NCBI GenBank assembly: GCA_050633665.1
Contig: JBOEGY010000002.1
Coordinates: 310,001 to 374,000 of the forward strand
Length of the DNA stretch: 64,000 bases
Reading direction: 5' to 3'
DNA from: JAUIAI01 sp050633665
Lineage (GTDB): Bacteria > Pseudomonadota > Gammaproteobacteria > Burkholderiales > Burkholderiaceae_E
The position numbers and the translations under genes are program-made. The notes below the pieces were generated by a model. That model ran no database searches. It saw only the letters and a list, made by a program, of their open reading frames with translations, and had not been told where the DNA came from. How positions within the stretch are numbered: the stretch's first letter is position 1; the number at the start of each line of letters is the position of its first letter. Of this stretch, positions 25,191 through 34,716 are shown in pieces.

Positions 25191-25940
25191 TTAGATCACC
25201 TTCGCTTCGTTCTTGAGTTTTTCGACCAGGGCGGCCACGTCAGCCACCTTCACGCCGGCGCCGCGCTTGGCGGGTTCGGTCACCTTCAGGGTCTTCAGGC
25301 GTGGGGCGACTTGAACGCCGAGGTCTTCGGGCTTGATGGTGTCCAGCGGCTTTTTCTTGGCCTTCATGATGTTGGGCAAGGTGACGTAGCGCGGTTCGTT
25401 CAGGCGCAGGTCGGCGGTGATGACCGCGGGCAGCGTGAGGCTGAGGGTTTCCAGGCCGCCGTCCACTTCGCGGGTCACGGCTGCCTTGTCGCCGGCGAGC
25501 TCGACCTTGGAGGCGAAGGTGGCTTGCGGCAGACCGGCCAGCGCCGCCAGCATCTGGCCGGTCTGGTTGCAGTCGTCGTCGATGGCCTGCTTGCCCAGGA
25601 TCACGAGGCCGGGCTGTTCCTTGTCGATCAGGGCCTTGAGCAGCTTAGCCACGGCCAGCGGCTGCAGTTCTTCATTGGTCTCGACTAGGATGCCGCGGTC
25701 GGCACCGATGGCCATGGCGGTGCGCAGCGTCTCCTGGCATTGAGACACGCCGCACGAGACGGCGACGATCTCCGTTGCCGCGCCTTTCTCCCTGAGCCGC
25801 ACAGCCTCTTCGACGGCAATCTCGTCGAAGGGGTTCATGCTCATCTTGACATTGGCGATGTCCACGCCGCTGCCATCGCTCTTGACGCGGACCTTGACGT
25901 TGTAGTCAACCACCCGCTTGACGGGAACCAGGATTTTCAT
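25191..25940 (-). CDS. etfB: Electron transfer flavoprotein beta subunit
   Basis: 249 residues from the ATG at 25940 (GGAAA-type ribosome-binding site). It opens MKILVPVKRVVDYNVKVRVK and has the AMP-binding and recognition-loop segments NPFDEIAVEEAVRL and GKQAIDDDCNQTGQMLAALA. The sequence is very like the burkholderial EtfB type, suggesting where the cargo came from. It lies 24 bp after the dehydrogenase gene and abuts etfA. Confidence 0.95.
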   Translation of the reverse strand: MKILVPVKRVVDYNVKVRVKSDGSGVDIANVKMSMNPFDEIAVEEAVRLREKGAATEIVAVSCGVSQCQETLRTAMAIGADRGILVETNEELQPLAVAKLLKALIDKEQPGLVILGKQAIDDDCNQTGQMLAALAGLPQATFASKVELAGDKAAVTREVDGGLETLSLTLPAVITADLRLNEPRYVTLPNIMKAKKKPLDTIKPEDLGVQVAPRLKTLKVTEPAKRGAGVKVADVAALVEKLKNEAKVI

Positions 25941-25964
25941 GGGAGGGTTTCCTTTCAGGATCAT

Positions 25965-27746
25965 TCAGAGTTGATCGTCCGCCAGGGCCAGCGTGCTGGC
26001 GGCGCCGCCCGTGACGATGTCGCGCAGCATCGGCGCCTGCACCAGGACATGCGCCGCGTAATGGCTGGCTGTGGCGCGCTTGGTACCGAGAAAGCCCGCA
26101 TCGCCCGCGCCCGCCGCGAGTTGCGCGGTAGCGGCTTCGGCCATGCGCGCCGACAGCCAGCCGCCGATCACGGTGCCCGCCAGCCGCAGGAAGGGCACGG
26201 CGCCCGCCGCGCACTGCGCGGGTTGACCGTCGTGGGCCAGCAGCCAGTCGGCCGCTTCGTCCAGCGCCTGGGCAGCGGCTGCCAACGCGCGGCCGATCTG
26301 CGCCAGCACTGCATCGGGCGATTCGACCAACCGGCGCGCATCGCCGTCGATGCGGCCCAGCAGCGCCTTCAGCGTGCGCCCGCCCTCGCGTGCCAGCTTG
26401 CGGCCGATCAGGTCGTTGGCCTGGATGCCCGTGGTGCCTTCGTAGATGGTCGTGATGCGCGCGTCGCGCATGTGCTGCGAGGCGCCGGTTTCCTCGACGT
26501 AGCCCATGCCGCCATGCACCTGCACGCCGTCGGACGTGATGCCCTGCGCGCTGTCGGTACACCAGCCTTTGACCACCGGTATCAGCAGGCCGACCAGGGC
26601 CTGCGCCTGCGCGCGCTCCTGCGCATCGGCGTGGCCCGCGGCGCGGTCCATCTGACCGGCGCAGAAGTAGGCCAGCGCGCGCATGGCCTCGGTGCGGGCC
26701 TTCATGTCCATCAGCATGCGCCGCACGTCCGGGTGGCCTGCGATGGCGGTGCTGCCGCTGATCAGCGGCTTGCCCTGCACCCGCTCCAGCGCATAGGCGC
26801 GTGCGCGCTGGTAGGCGCGCTCGGAAATGCCCACGCCTTCCAGGCCAACGTTCAGCCGCGCGTGGTTCATCATGGTGAACATGCAGGCCAGCCCCTGGTG
26901 CGGCTCGCCGACCAGGTAGCCGATAGCGCCGCCGCTGTCGCCAAAACTCATCGACGCCGTGGGGCTGCCGTGGATGCCCATCTTGTGCTCAATCGACGTG
27001 CAGGCCAAGTCGTTGCGTTCGCCCAGGGTGCCATCGTCGTTGACCAGGTACTTCGGGCACAGGAACAGCGAGATGCCTTTCACCCCCGGTGGCGCATCGG
27101 GTAGGCGCGCCAGCACCAGGTGCACGATGTTCTCGGCCATGTCGTGCTCGCCCCAGGTGATGAAGATCTTGTTGCCGCTGACGCGGTAGTGGTCGCCCTC
27201 GTGTACGGCACGGCTGCGCAGCGCGGCCAGGTCGGAGCCGGCCTGGGGCTCGGTGAGGTTCATGGTGCCCGTCCAGCGGCCCTCGACCATGGGTGCCAGG
27301 AAGCGGCGCTGGAGTGCGTCGCTGCCATGGTGCGCAATGGCCTCCACCGCGCCCAGCGTGAGCATCTGGCACAGGCTGAACGCGAGGTTGGACGACTTCC
27401 ACATCTCCAGCACGGCGGTGGAGACCAGCGTGGGCAGGCCCTGGCCGCCCCATTCGGTGGCAGCGGGCATGCCGTTCCAGCCGTTCTCGCAGAAGCTGGC
27501 CCAGGCTTCGCGAAAGCCGTCGGCGGGCGTGACCCGACCATCGTGCCAGCGCGCGCCCTGCACGTCGCCGGGGTGGTTGAGCGGATCCAGCACGCCAGCG
27601 GCGTAATTAGCCGCCTCCTGCAGGATGGCCTCGACCAGGTCGGGCGTGGTTTCTTCATGGTCCGGCTGGGCGCAGATCGCGTCCAGGCCGCCGACCTCTT
27701 TCATGGCGAACAGCATTTCGCGCAGGGGGGCTATGTAGACAGACAC
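25965..27746 (-). CDS. Acyl-CoA dehydrogenase, long (~590 aa) DmdC-like type
   Basis: 593 residues, longer than the usual 380-400 because of an extra C-terminal helical domain, as in the DmdC/methylthiopropionyl-CoA-dehydrogenase-like group. FAD and substrate signatures are present: MNLTEPQAGSDLAALRSRA and KIFITWGEHDM in the middle domain, VHGGMGYVEETG, and TIYEGTTGIQANDLIGRKL with the likely catalytic Glu (YEGT). It introduces the alpha-beta double bond and passes electrons to ETF, which is encoded just downstream. It follows the MFS gene by 24 bp in one operon. Confidence 0.9.
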   Translation of the reverse strand: MSVYIAPLREMLFAMKEVGGLDAICAQPDHEETTPDLVEAILQEAANYAAGVLDPLNHPGDVQGARWHDGRVTPADGFREAWASFCENGWNGMPAATEWGGQGLPTLVSTAVLEMWKSSNLAFSLCQMLTLGAVEAIAHHGSDALQRRFLAPMVEGRWTGTMNLTEPQAGSDLAALRSRAVHEGDHYRVSGNKIFITWGEHDMAENIVHLVLARLPDAPPGVKGISLFLCPKYLVNDDGTLGERNDLACTSIEHKMGIHGSPTASMSFGDSGGAIGYLVGEPHQGLACMFTMMNHARLNVGLEGVGISERAYQRARAYALERVQGKPLISGSTAIAGHPDVRRMLMDMKARTEAMRALAYFCAGQMDRAAGHADAQERAQAQALVGLLIPVVKGWCTDSAQGITSDGVQVHGGMGYVEETGASQHMRDARITTIYEGTTGIQANDLIGRKLAREGGRTLKALLGRIDGDARRLVESPDAVLAQIGRALAAAAQALDEAADWLLAHDGQPAQCAAGAVPFLRLAGTVIGGWLSARMAEAATAQLAAGAGDAGFLGTKRATASHYAAHVLVQAPMLRDIVTGGAASTLALADDQL

Positions 27747-27770
27747 AGCGAATTTCCTTGATGGCTACGA

Positions 27771-29138
27771 TCAGGCGTTTTGCGGCGTCTGTTGCGACGG
27801 GCGCAACTCGCGTGCAGCCTCTTGCGGGCCCACCGACGCCGGGCCGCCATGCCTGATGAACGCCAGGGCGATCGAGCCGATGATCCCGAAAGCCCCGATC
27901 ACCAGGAAGTTCTGCTCCAGCGGCAGCTCAAGCGCAACGATCTGGCCGATTAGCAGCGGCGCCGCGATCGCGCCCAGGCGCCCCACGCCGGAGGCCATGC
28001 CGATGCCGGTCGAGCGGATGGACATCGGGTAAAACTGCCCGCAGTAGGCATAGGCCACCAATTGCGCGCCGGTGGTGCAGGCGCCGACCGCGCCGATGAT
28101 CAGATAACGCAGCTCGGTCGAGGTCTGGAACGTCATCAGGTACAGCAGCACGCCGCCCAGCGCATACATCCCCACCAGCACCCACTTGATGTTGAACTTG
28201 TCGGCGAGCCACCCGCCTCCCACGGCACCGATGATGGCGCCAACGTTCAGCGCGATCACGAAGCTGAGGGCAGACCCCAGGCTGTAGCCAGCCATAGCCA
28301 TCAGCTTGGTCAGCCAGCTGCTGAGCGCATAGACCATGAACAGGCCCGAGAAGAAGGCGATCCAGAACAGCACCGTGCTCGGGCCTCGCCCGTCCTGGAA
28401 CAGCCGGGAGACCGGCGCACCCGCCACGCGGTCGGCGGTGGGCACGACGAACTGGGCGTCCGCCGGGTGCTTGACTCCCGGCTGGAGATTACGGGCCACT
28501 TCGGCCAGTTCGCCGTTGCGGCTGCGCGAGATCAGGTAGGTCATTGATTCCGGCACCAGCTTCAGGATGAACGGAATCAGCAGGACCGGCACACCCGCTG
28601 CGATGAAAACGACCTGCCAGCCGTACTCGCCGATCAGCTGCTTGCCGAGCACCGCGGCCAGGATGCCGCCCAGTGCGTAGCCCGAAGTCATCAGCGCCGT
28701 CATCAGGCTGCGGATCTTCTTGGGCGAGTACTCGACCATCTGTGCCACGATGACCGGCAGCACACCGCCAATCCCCAGGCCCGCGATGAAGCGCACCACG
28801 CTGAAGCTGATGGGATCCTTGGTGAATCCGGCGGCCGCGGTGAACACGCTGAACAGCATGACGCCAATGGAGAGGGCCCAGCGCCGACCAATCCGGTCGG
28901 ACAGCGTGCCCAGAACCATGGCGCCGAACATCATGCCGAACAGGGCCGAACTGGCCATGAAACCGGCAGTCGATGCGTTCACGCCCATCTGCTGCATGAT
29001 GGACGGCAGGGCGATGCCCACCACGGCGATGTCATAGCCGTCGATGATGAGAATCAACAGGCACCACAGAAGCACCTTGGCATGAAAGCGGTTGAAGCGA
29101 GCGTCGTCGGCGAGCTTCTGCATGTCGATTTGGCACAC
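27771..29138 (-). CDS. MFS transporter, aromatic acid:proton symporter (AAHS) type
   Basis: 455 residues with 12 predicted membrane segments. The first carries LIIDGYDIAVVGIALPSIMQ, the D-G-Y-D motif of PcaK/BenK-type carriers; the loop motif LGTLSDRIGRRWAL and PESMTYLI are also typical. It probably imports an aromatic, cyclic or similar organic acid, the likely substrate of the catabolic genes in this cargo. It is the first gene of the minus-strand operon with acyl-CoA dehydrogenase and etfBA. Confidence 0.9.
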   Translation of the reverse strand: MCQIDMQKLADDARFNRFHAKVLLWCLLILIIDGYDIAVVGIALPSIMQQMGVNASTAGFMASSALFGMMFGAMVLGTLSDRIGRRWALSIGVMLFSVFTAAAGFTKDPISFSVVRFIAGLGIGGVLPVIVAQMVEYSPKKIRSLMTALMTSGYALGGILAAVLGKQLIGEYGWQVVFIAAGVPVLLIPFILKLVPESMTYLISRSRNGELAEVARNLQPGVKHPADAQFVVPTADRVAGAPVSRLFQDGRGPSTVLFWIAFFSGLFMVYALSSWLTKLMAMAGYSLGSALSFVIALNVGAIIGAVGGGWLADKFNIKWVLVGMYALGGVLLYLMTFQTSTELRYLIIGAVGACTTGAQLVAYAYCGQFYPMSIRSTGIGMASGVGRLGAIAAPLLIGQIVALELPLEQNFLVIGAFGIIGSIALAFIRHGGPASVGPQEAARELRPSQQTPQNA

Positions 29139-29329
29139 GTGTTTGTCTCCTTTGGGTTAGGCTCTGGATCGTGGGGCGGCGGTCATCGCCGCTCCGCTAC
29201 ATGTCGTCCAGCGCACACAAGGAATCCTAGGTGCCGGTGCTGCGAGCCGCGATGACGAAGCGCCCCGATCGAATGACAAACGGCCCCTTTCTGAGAGCAC
29301 TGTTCAAGTGCGCCAAGAGGTCAGGCGTC

Positions 29330-29856
29330 AAGCTGAATATGGTCGCCCGTGCGGCTGATATTCCAGCACGAAGGGCGCTTCTGCCTGCTGGGAACACCCC
29401 GGCAGTGTTGGGTGCCCAGGGGCTCACGCCCCATCGTCGGCGCACGCCTCAACGCCAGACCCTGTACGCCTTCGCCGCCGTCAGCACGCACGATGGCGTG
29501 ATTGACTCTCTGGTGCTGCCCTGGGCCAACGCTGAGACGATGCAGGTGTTCCTGGCCGAGATGGCGCGACGCCATGCCGTCGAGTTCATCATGATGGTCA
29601 TGGATCAGGCGGGTTGGCACATCGCGGGTCACTTGGATGTGCCACAGAATATGCGCCTAGAGTTTCTGCCAGCCTTGAGCTGAACCCGGTCGAGCATCTG
29701 TGGAAGGTGCCGTGCCAGGATTGGTTTGCCAACACGGTGTTCAAAGAACTGGAGGCCGTACACGACGCGCTGGTGCAAGGACTCATTGCTCTCGAAACAC
29801 ATCAGCAAAGAACCCAGTCAATGACAGGCTTGATTGGGTTACTTCTATATCCTTGA
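29330..29856 (+). pseudogene. IS630-family transposase remnant, frameshifted
   Basis: Pieces of an IS630-type transposase lie in three frames: VRLIFQHEGRFCLLGTPRQC (from ~29357), then YAFAAVSTHDGVIDSLVLPW and FIMMVMDQAGWHIAGHL (to 29683), then LELNPVEHLWKVPCQDWF to 29856. Compared with the family's usual LPAYSPELNPVEHLW, a short deletion near 29675 breaks the frame, and another shift lies near 29450. The N-terminal part is missing. It is therefore inactive and marks an old insertion between the MFS gene and the hydrolase gene. Confidence 0.85.
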
Positions 29857-29871
29857 GGGCAAATTAGTGCA

Positions 29872-30921
29872 TCAGGCGAGCCGATAGCGCATTGCACCGT
29901 CTTCGTCTTCTGCAGACACGATTTCCCCACGCTGGTCGAGATAGTTTAGGTGGGCGAGCGTCTCTCCGGTCGCGAGGTTGAGGTGCATTTGCTCCGCAAC
30001 AATGGACGAACGGTACAGGGCGCGAACCAGGTCGATGACCCTCAGAGGCTGCACAAGTTGTTGCCTGACGCGGTCGGTGCCTCTGACGGTGCTCGCACGC
30101 AGTTGCTCCAACCGTAGGTGCAGGCCATGGAAAGGTTCGTTGTGGGCAGGCAGAATCAGGGCGCTCCCAGGTACGCGTTGCATCAACCGGTCGATGGAAT
30201 CGAGCCAGCCCTGCAGAGGATTCGCATGCGGCTCGGTGGCGTACACGGAGGTATTGGAACTGATCCTGGGAAGAACCTGATCCCCCGATATCAGCAAATC
30301 CAGTTCGCGCGAGTAGAAGCACGCGTGCTCGGGGGAATGTCCTGTGCCGACGATGACTTCCCATTCCTGGTCCCCGATCCGCAACATCTGGCCATCCGTG
30401 AGCCGCACAAAGCTGTCAGGCAATGGATGGATCATCTTACCGAAGTCACCGAACCGGGTGCGGTACTCATCCACCTCGGTGTCGCTCCATCCGGCCCTCC
30501 GATAGAAGCGAACGCCATCGACTGGCGCTTCCCGCCCCGTATCGGCAAGCATCACCCGACAGCTCAAATACTCGTCTCGTGTCATCCAAAGCGCGCATTC
30601 GAAGCGACGTGTCAACCATCCCGCCATGCCCACATGATCCGGGTGCATGTGCGTCGCTATCACACGGGAGATGGGACGGCCGGCTAGCGGCCCCTGCGGA
30701 GCGAGCAAGGCGAGCCACGCGTTCCTGACGTCCACGCTGCGAATGCCCGTGTCCACGACCGCCCAACCAGGACCGTCGCTCAATGCCCAGAGGTTGATGT
30801 GATCCAGGGAAAACGGCAGCAGCATGCGCAGCCACAGCACACCAGGCTTGATTTCCGTGGCTTGGCCAGGGAGTGGGAGATCCGAGAACGGATACGAGAG
30901 TGCCGGGGCTGCGTCGGTCAT
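29872..30921 (-). CDS. Metallo-beta-lactamase-fold hydrolase
   Basis: 349 residues from the ATG at 30921. The zinc-binding HMHPDH motif is at residues 91-96, with further ligands in GTGHSPEHACF and SGDQVLP and the final LPAHNEPFHG. The C-terminal helical extension resembles LACTB2-like or glyoxalase II-like hydrolases. Substrate is unknown; a thioester (acyl-CoA) hydrolase role in the pathway is conceivable. It stands alone between the IS630 remnant and the AraC-type gene, on the minus strand. Confidence 0.8.
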   Translation of the reverse strand: MTDAAPALSYPFSDLPLPGQATEIKPGVLWLRMLLPFSLDHINLWALSDGPGWAVVDTGIRSVDVRNAWLALLAPQGPLAGRPISRVIATHMHPDHVGMAGWLTRRFECALWMTRDEYLSCRVMLADTGREAPVDGVRFYRRAGWSDTEVDEYRTRFGDFGKMIHPLPDSFVRLTDGQMLRIGDQEWEVIVGTGHSPEHACFYSRELDLLISGDQVLPRISSNTSVYATEPHANPLQGWLDSIDRLMQRVPGSALILPAHNEPFHGLHLRLEQLRASTVRGTDRVRQQLVQPLRVIDLVRALYRSSIVAEQMHLNLATGETLAHLNYLDQRGEIVSAEDEDGAMRYRLA

Positions 30922-31256
30922 GATGCTTGATTTACATTCTGGCAGTGCCGCTCCAAATGGCACACAGCCATCACTCCTATGCAGTGCGAGTTCAGTTTTA
31001 GCTTAGGAAGCTTAGAAGTCAGCCTCAACGGGTGGCAATGACGAATGACCTCGATAGGCTGACGGAAAACATCTGCTTCCTGGCGCAGCCTGTCGCTGCG
31101 CTGCCGTCGGTGCAACTGCCTCAAGGGCTGCAAACAGTCTCTTGAGCGCACGAGAGCCTCGCTCGATGTGGGCCAAGGCCCGGCAGCTATGAAGGCGCCG
31201 ATCTTCTCGGTGGTCGGCTACAGCCTCGTGGCCGTGCCGGAATTGGTCGAATGCCT
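30922..31256. other. 335-bp gap without a supported gene
   Basis: Lies upstream of the hydrolase gene and downstream of the AraC-type gene. It should contain the hydrolase promoter. A minus-strand segment (~31120-31250) can be read for ~40 residues but shows no family match or start signals, and may be gene debris. No clear hairpin or terminator was seen. Confidence 0.4.
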
Positions 31257-32297
31257 CTATGTAGGGTGCTGCCCGCTGCGCGAGCGGGCGCGGTAGGCTC
31301 CCGGCGCGCTGCCGGTCCAGACCTTGAAGGCGCGCTGGAAGGCGGTGCTGTCGCTGAAGCCCAGGTCGGCGGCGATGGCGATGAGCGAGGCTTCGCTGCT
31401 GGTCAGGCGCACGATCGCCATGTCGCGCCGCAGTTGGTCCTTCAGTGCCTGGAAGGAAGTGTCCTCGGTGGCCAGGTGCCGCTGCAACGCGCTCACCGAC
31501 ATGTGCAGGCGCTGCGCGGTGACGGCCAGGTCGGGCCATTCGGGGCTGGCCCGCTGCAGCACCATGCGGACCCGCGCGCTGGCGCTGCGCTCGTTCAGGT
31601 GCGGACCCACCACGTTGCCCGGCGTGGCGCGCAGGAAGGACTGCAGCGCGTCCCGATCGCGCCGCACCGGCTGTTTGAAGGCGTCGGCGTCGAACCAGGC
31701 GGCCGTGCGCGGCTGCCCGAAGCACAGCGTACCGGAAAAGATGCGCCCGTAGCTCATCGCATGGAGCGGCTGCGCAAAATTGAAGTCGAATCGCTGCGGC
31801 ACCAGCCGGCCGCCGTGCAGCCACAGCAGCAAGCGCCAGAACACGCGCAGCAGATGTGCGTGAAGGAATTCGGCATGTGCGCCCGCGCCGCCGCGCATCT
31901 CCAGCGCGAAGCCCCCCAGCGCGCCCTCGGTCACGGGCACCAGCGCCACGTCGTCCTGCAGCAGGGCGAAGGATTCGCTCAGGCGACGCAGGGCGTATGA
32001 CAACGAATGGGCAGTGAACGCGCTGCGCACCATTAGCGCGAAGCTGCCCGGGCGCATGGGCCGCCCATGCAGGTAGCCCAGGCACTCGTCGTTCAGGCTG
32101 TCCTTGACGGCGATAAACAGCGCGTTGAACTGCTCCACGGTTACGCGCGAATCCTCCAGATCCAGTAGCGATTCGCTGATGCCTGCGCGCCCCAGCACGC
32201 CCTCCAGCCATTCTTGCGTGGCCAGCCCCTTGCCGCGCGCGCCGTCCAGCAGGCCATGCACGGCGAAGATAGGAGCAGTAAAGACGGGTTGCAGCAT
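31257..32297 (-). CDS. AraC-type transcriptional regulator
   Basis: 346 residues. The N-terminal half matches the Arabinose_bd-type ligand domain found in OruR/ArgR-like AraC proteins; the C-terminal ~100 residues hold two helix-turn-helices (LAVTAQRLHMSVSALQRHLA and LIAIAADLGFSDSTAFQRAF, then KVWTGSAPGAYR). It is divergent from the plus-strand beta-oxidation operon, with 194 bp between the starts, and is the obvious candidate activator of that operon in response to the acid or its CoA ester. Confidence 0.9.
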   Translation of the reverse strand: MLQPVFTAPIFAVHGLLDGARGKGLATQEWLEGVLGRAGISESLLDLEDSRVTVEQFNALFIAVKDSLNDECLGYLHGRPMRPGSFALMVRSAFTAHSLSYALRRLSESFALLQDDVALVPVTEGALGGFALEMRGGAGAHAEFLHAHLLRVFWRLLLWLHGGRLVPQRFDFNFAQPLHAMSYGRIFSGTLCFGQPRTAAWFDADAFKQPVRRDRDALQSFLRATPGNVVGPHLNERSASARVRMVLQRASPEWPDLAVTAQRLHMSVSALQRHLATEDTSFQALKDQLRRDMAIVRLTSSEASLIAIAADLGFSDSTAFQRAFKVWTGSAPGAYRARSRSGQHPT

Positions 32298-32491
32298 GGC
32301 GTGTGATCGAAGGGGTCAACGCCGGTCGCACGGGCCGAACGAAGTTATTTGTCAGTTGATTGAGGCAATCCGCCATCGCCCTTGCAGGGGCCAATTATTA
32401 CGATTGTAGCATCCCCCAAAGCACTTCGGCAGTGGCGCTGTGCGGAACGCCCGGCGCGGGGTCAGAAGCCAACATACAAGGAGACACGCTC

Positions 32492-33637
32492 ATGCTGCCA
32501 CAGCTGTATCGCCACGCCTGGATGGACGGCGAGATCGACGCCTTTCGCGAGCAGGTGCGCCGCTACGTTGCCGCCGAATTTACTCCCCGGCTCGACGAAT
32601 GGCGCCGCCAGGGCTACATCCCGCGCGAGGTCTGGCGTCCGTTCGGCGAGATGAGCTTTCTGCTGCCCGAGATGCCCGAGACCTATGGTGGTGCCGGCGC
32701 CAGCCTCGCCTACCAGCTGGTGGTGCAGGACGAACTGGCCAAGGCCGAGATGCCGGTCAATATCGCGGTGCACACCATCGCGTCGCATTACATCCTGGAC
32801 TTCGGCACCGAAGCGCAAAAGCAGCGCTGGCTGCCCAAGGTGACGAACGGCGAGATGCTGGCCGCAATCGCGATGACCGAGCCGGGCTGCGGCTCGGATC
32901 TGAAGGCCATCTCCACGCGGGCCCGGCGCGACGGCGACCACTACGTGATCGACGGCGCCAAGACCTTCATCACCAACGGCTTCACCGGAAACCTGCTGAT
33001 CGTCGCGGCGCGCACCAGTGGCGCGGGCAGCAAAGGGGTGTCGCTGTTCGTATTGGAGACCGAGAACCTGCCAGGCTTTCGTGTGGGCCGCCTGCTTGAA
33101 AAGATCGGCATGCAGGCCTCGGACACGGCGGAGCTTTTCTTCGACAGCGTGCGCGTTCCAGCCGACCAACTGCTGGGGGGCGTTGAAGGCCAAGGCTTTG
33201 GGCAACTAATGGGCGCGTTGCCCTACGAGCGCATGGTCATTGCAGTGCCGGCGGCGGCCGTCATCGACCGGGCGTTGGAGCTCACCATCGAATACACGAA
33301 GCAGCGCAAGATATTCGGCGCGCCTCTGTTCGACATGCAGACAACGCGCCAAAAGCTGGCCGAGATGGCGACCATCGCGCATGTGGTGCGCAGCTTCGTC
33401 AACGACTGTACCCAGCGACTGCTGGACGGCACACTCGACAACGAGGCCGCCTACATGGCCAAGTGGTGGTGCACCGAACAGCAGTGCCGCGTGGTGGACG
33501 AGTGTCTCCAATTGTTCGGCGGCTACGGCTACATGGCCGAGTACCCGATCGCGCGGATGTATGCCGCTTCGCGAGTGCAGAAGATCTACGGCGGTGCCAA
33601 CGAGGTCCTGAAAGACCTGGTTTCGAGGAAGCTGTGA
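32492..33637 (+). CDS. Acyl-CoA dehydrogenase
   Basis: 381 residues, the usual acyl-CoA dehydrogenase length, from the ATG at 32492 with an AAGGAGA ribosome-binding site. It has the FAD-binding segment IAMTEPGCGSDLKAISTRA, KTFITNGFTGNLLIV, the C-terminal CLQLFGGYGYMAEYPIARMY and YGGANEVLKDLVSRKL with the likely catalytic Glu. It catalyses the first oxidation of beta-oxidation on a CoA ester; ETF is encoded in the neighbouring minus-strand operon. First gene of the plus-strand pathway operon. Confidence 0.95.
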   Translation: MLPQLYRHAWMDGEIDAFREQVRRYVAAEFTPRLDEWRRQGYIPREVWRPFGEMSFLLPEMPETYGGAGASLAYQLVVQDELAKAEMPVNIAVHTIASHYILDFGTEAQKQRWLPKVTNGEMLAAIAMTEPGCGSDLKAISTRARRDGDHYVIDGAKTFITNGFTGNLLIVAARTSGAGSKGVSLFVLETENLPGFRVGRLLEKIGMQASDTAELFFDSVRVPADQLLGGVEGQGFGQLMGALPYERMVIAVPAAAVIDRALELTIEYTKQRKIFGAPLFDMQTTRQKLAEMATIAHVVRSFVNDCTQRLLDGTLDNEAAYMAKWWCTEQQCRVVDECLQLFGGYGYMAEYPIARMYAASRVQKIYGGANEVLKDLVSRKL

Positions 33638-33639
33638 AC

Positions 33640-34716
33640 ATGCCGCACACGTCGCACACGCTGCAGTTGCCGCTGCACGGCGTCCGTGTGGTGGAGTTTG
33701 AGGGCATCGGTCCAGGCCCTCTGGCCGCCAGGATGCTGGTCGACATGGGCGCCGAGGTGATCGCGCTGGCACGGGCCGAGCAGGCTGCTGGGGCGCAGCG
33801 GCTGGGCGGGACGGTGGAGAACCCGCTGCACCGCGGTAAGAAGGTCGAGGTCATCGACCTGAAGTCGCCAGGTGGCAAGGCGCGCGCACTGGAGCTGATT
33901 GCCCAGGCCGACGCCCTAATCGAAGGCTTTCGCCCAGGGGTGATGGAGCGGCTGGGCTTTGGCCCCGCAGATTGCGCGGCGCGCAATCCCCGACTGGTCT
34001 ATGGCCGGATGACGGGCTGGGGCCAGGACGGGCCGCTTGCCCAGGCCGCGGGCCACGACCTGAACTACGTCGCGCTGACGGGCCTGCTGTCGCTGTCGGC
34101 GCACAGGGGGCAGGCGCCCATCGTGCCGCCCTCGGTACTCGGGGACGGTGCCGGGGCGCTAGGCATGGCTTTTGGCATCGCCTGCGCGCTGGTCGATGCA
34201 CGGGCCACCGGCCGTGGCCGGGTTGTGGACGCAGCCATCGTGGACATCGTGGCCATGCTGGGCACGCTGGTGCACTGGATTCGCGCCAACGGGCAGATCG
34301 ACGGCGCACAGCCGAGCCCGTTCCACGATTCGCCGTTCTATGACGTGTACGTCTGCGCCGACGGTGGCTTCATCAGCCTCGGCGCGATCGAGCCGCCGTT
34401 CTACGCATTGCTGTTGTCCAAGTTGGGCCTGGCGGACGTGAACCCTGCAGACCAGTACGACACGGCGGCGTGGCCGGCGTTGAAGGAGCGCATCGCGGCC
34501 CTCATCCGCACCCAGCCCCAGGCGCACTGGTGCGCGCTGCTTGAAGGCAGCGACGCCTGCTTTGCACCCGTTCTCAGCCTGGCCGAGGCAGTGCGGCATC
34601 CGCACAACGCGGTACGGGGCATCTACCAGACCACCTCTTTCGGCGCCATCGAAGCGGCCCCGGCCCCACGGTTCCAGGCACTCAACGCAACCACCACCCA
34701 GGAGACAAAGAAATGA
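33640..34716 (+). CDS. Alpha-methylacyl-CoA racemase (CaiB/BaiF fold)
   Basis: 358 residues from the ATG at 33640. The class III CoA-transferase fold includes both racemases and transferases; here the racemase residues are visible: His139 in AGHDLNYVALTG, Asp169 in VLGDGAGALG and Glu250 in GAIEPPFY, matching the His/Asp/Glu set of the mycobacterial enzyme MCR. It would interconvert (2R)- and (2S)-2-methylacyl-CoA so that stereospecific dehydrogenases can proceed. Begins 3 bp after the dehydrogenase stop and overlaps the ligase gene by 4 bp, so it belongs to the pathway. Confidence 0.88.
   Translation: MPHTSHTLQLPLHGVRVVEFEGIGPGPLAARMLVDMGAEVIALARAEQAAGAQRLGGTVENPLHRGKKVEVIDLKSPGGKARALELIAQADALIEGFRPGVMERLGFGPADCAARNPRLVYGRMTGWGQDGPLAQAAGHDLNYVALTGLLSLSAHRGQAPIVPPSVLGDGAGALGMAFGIACALVDARATGRGRVVDAAIVDIVAMLGTLVHWIRANGQIDGAQPSPFHDSPFYDVYVCADGGFISLGAIEPPFYALLLSKLGLADVNPADQYDTAAWPALKERIAALIRTQPQAHWCALLEGSDACFAPVLSLAEAVRHPHNAVRGIYQTTSFGAIEAAPAPRFQALNATTTQETKK

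Noticed and set aside
24393..25688. Open plus-strand frame of 431 codons opposite etfA/etfB
   Set aside because: Repetitive Gly/His/Val composition and exact overlap with two well-conserved ETF genes on the other strand.
33640..34716. CoA-transferase (CaiB-type) reading of the racemase gene
   Set aside because: The three racemase catalytic residues and their motifs (GHDLNY, LGDGAG, GAIEPPF) are all present, so racemase is the better call.
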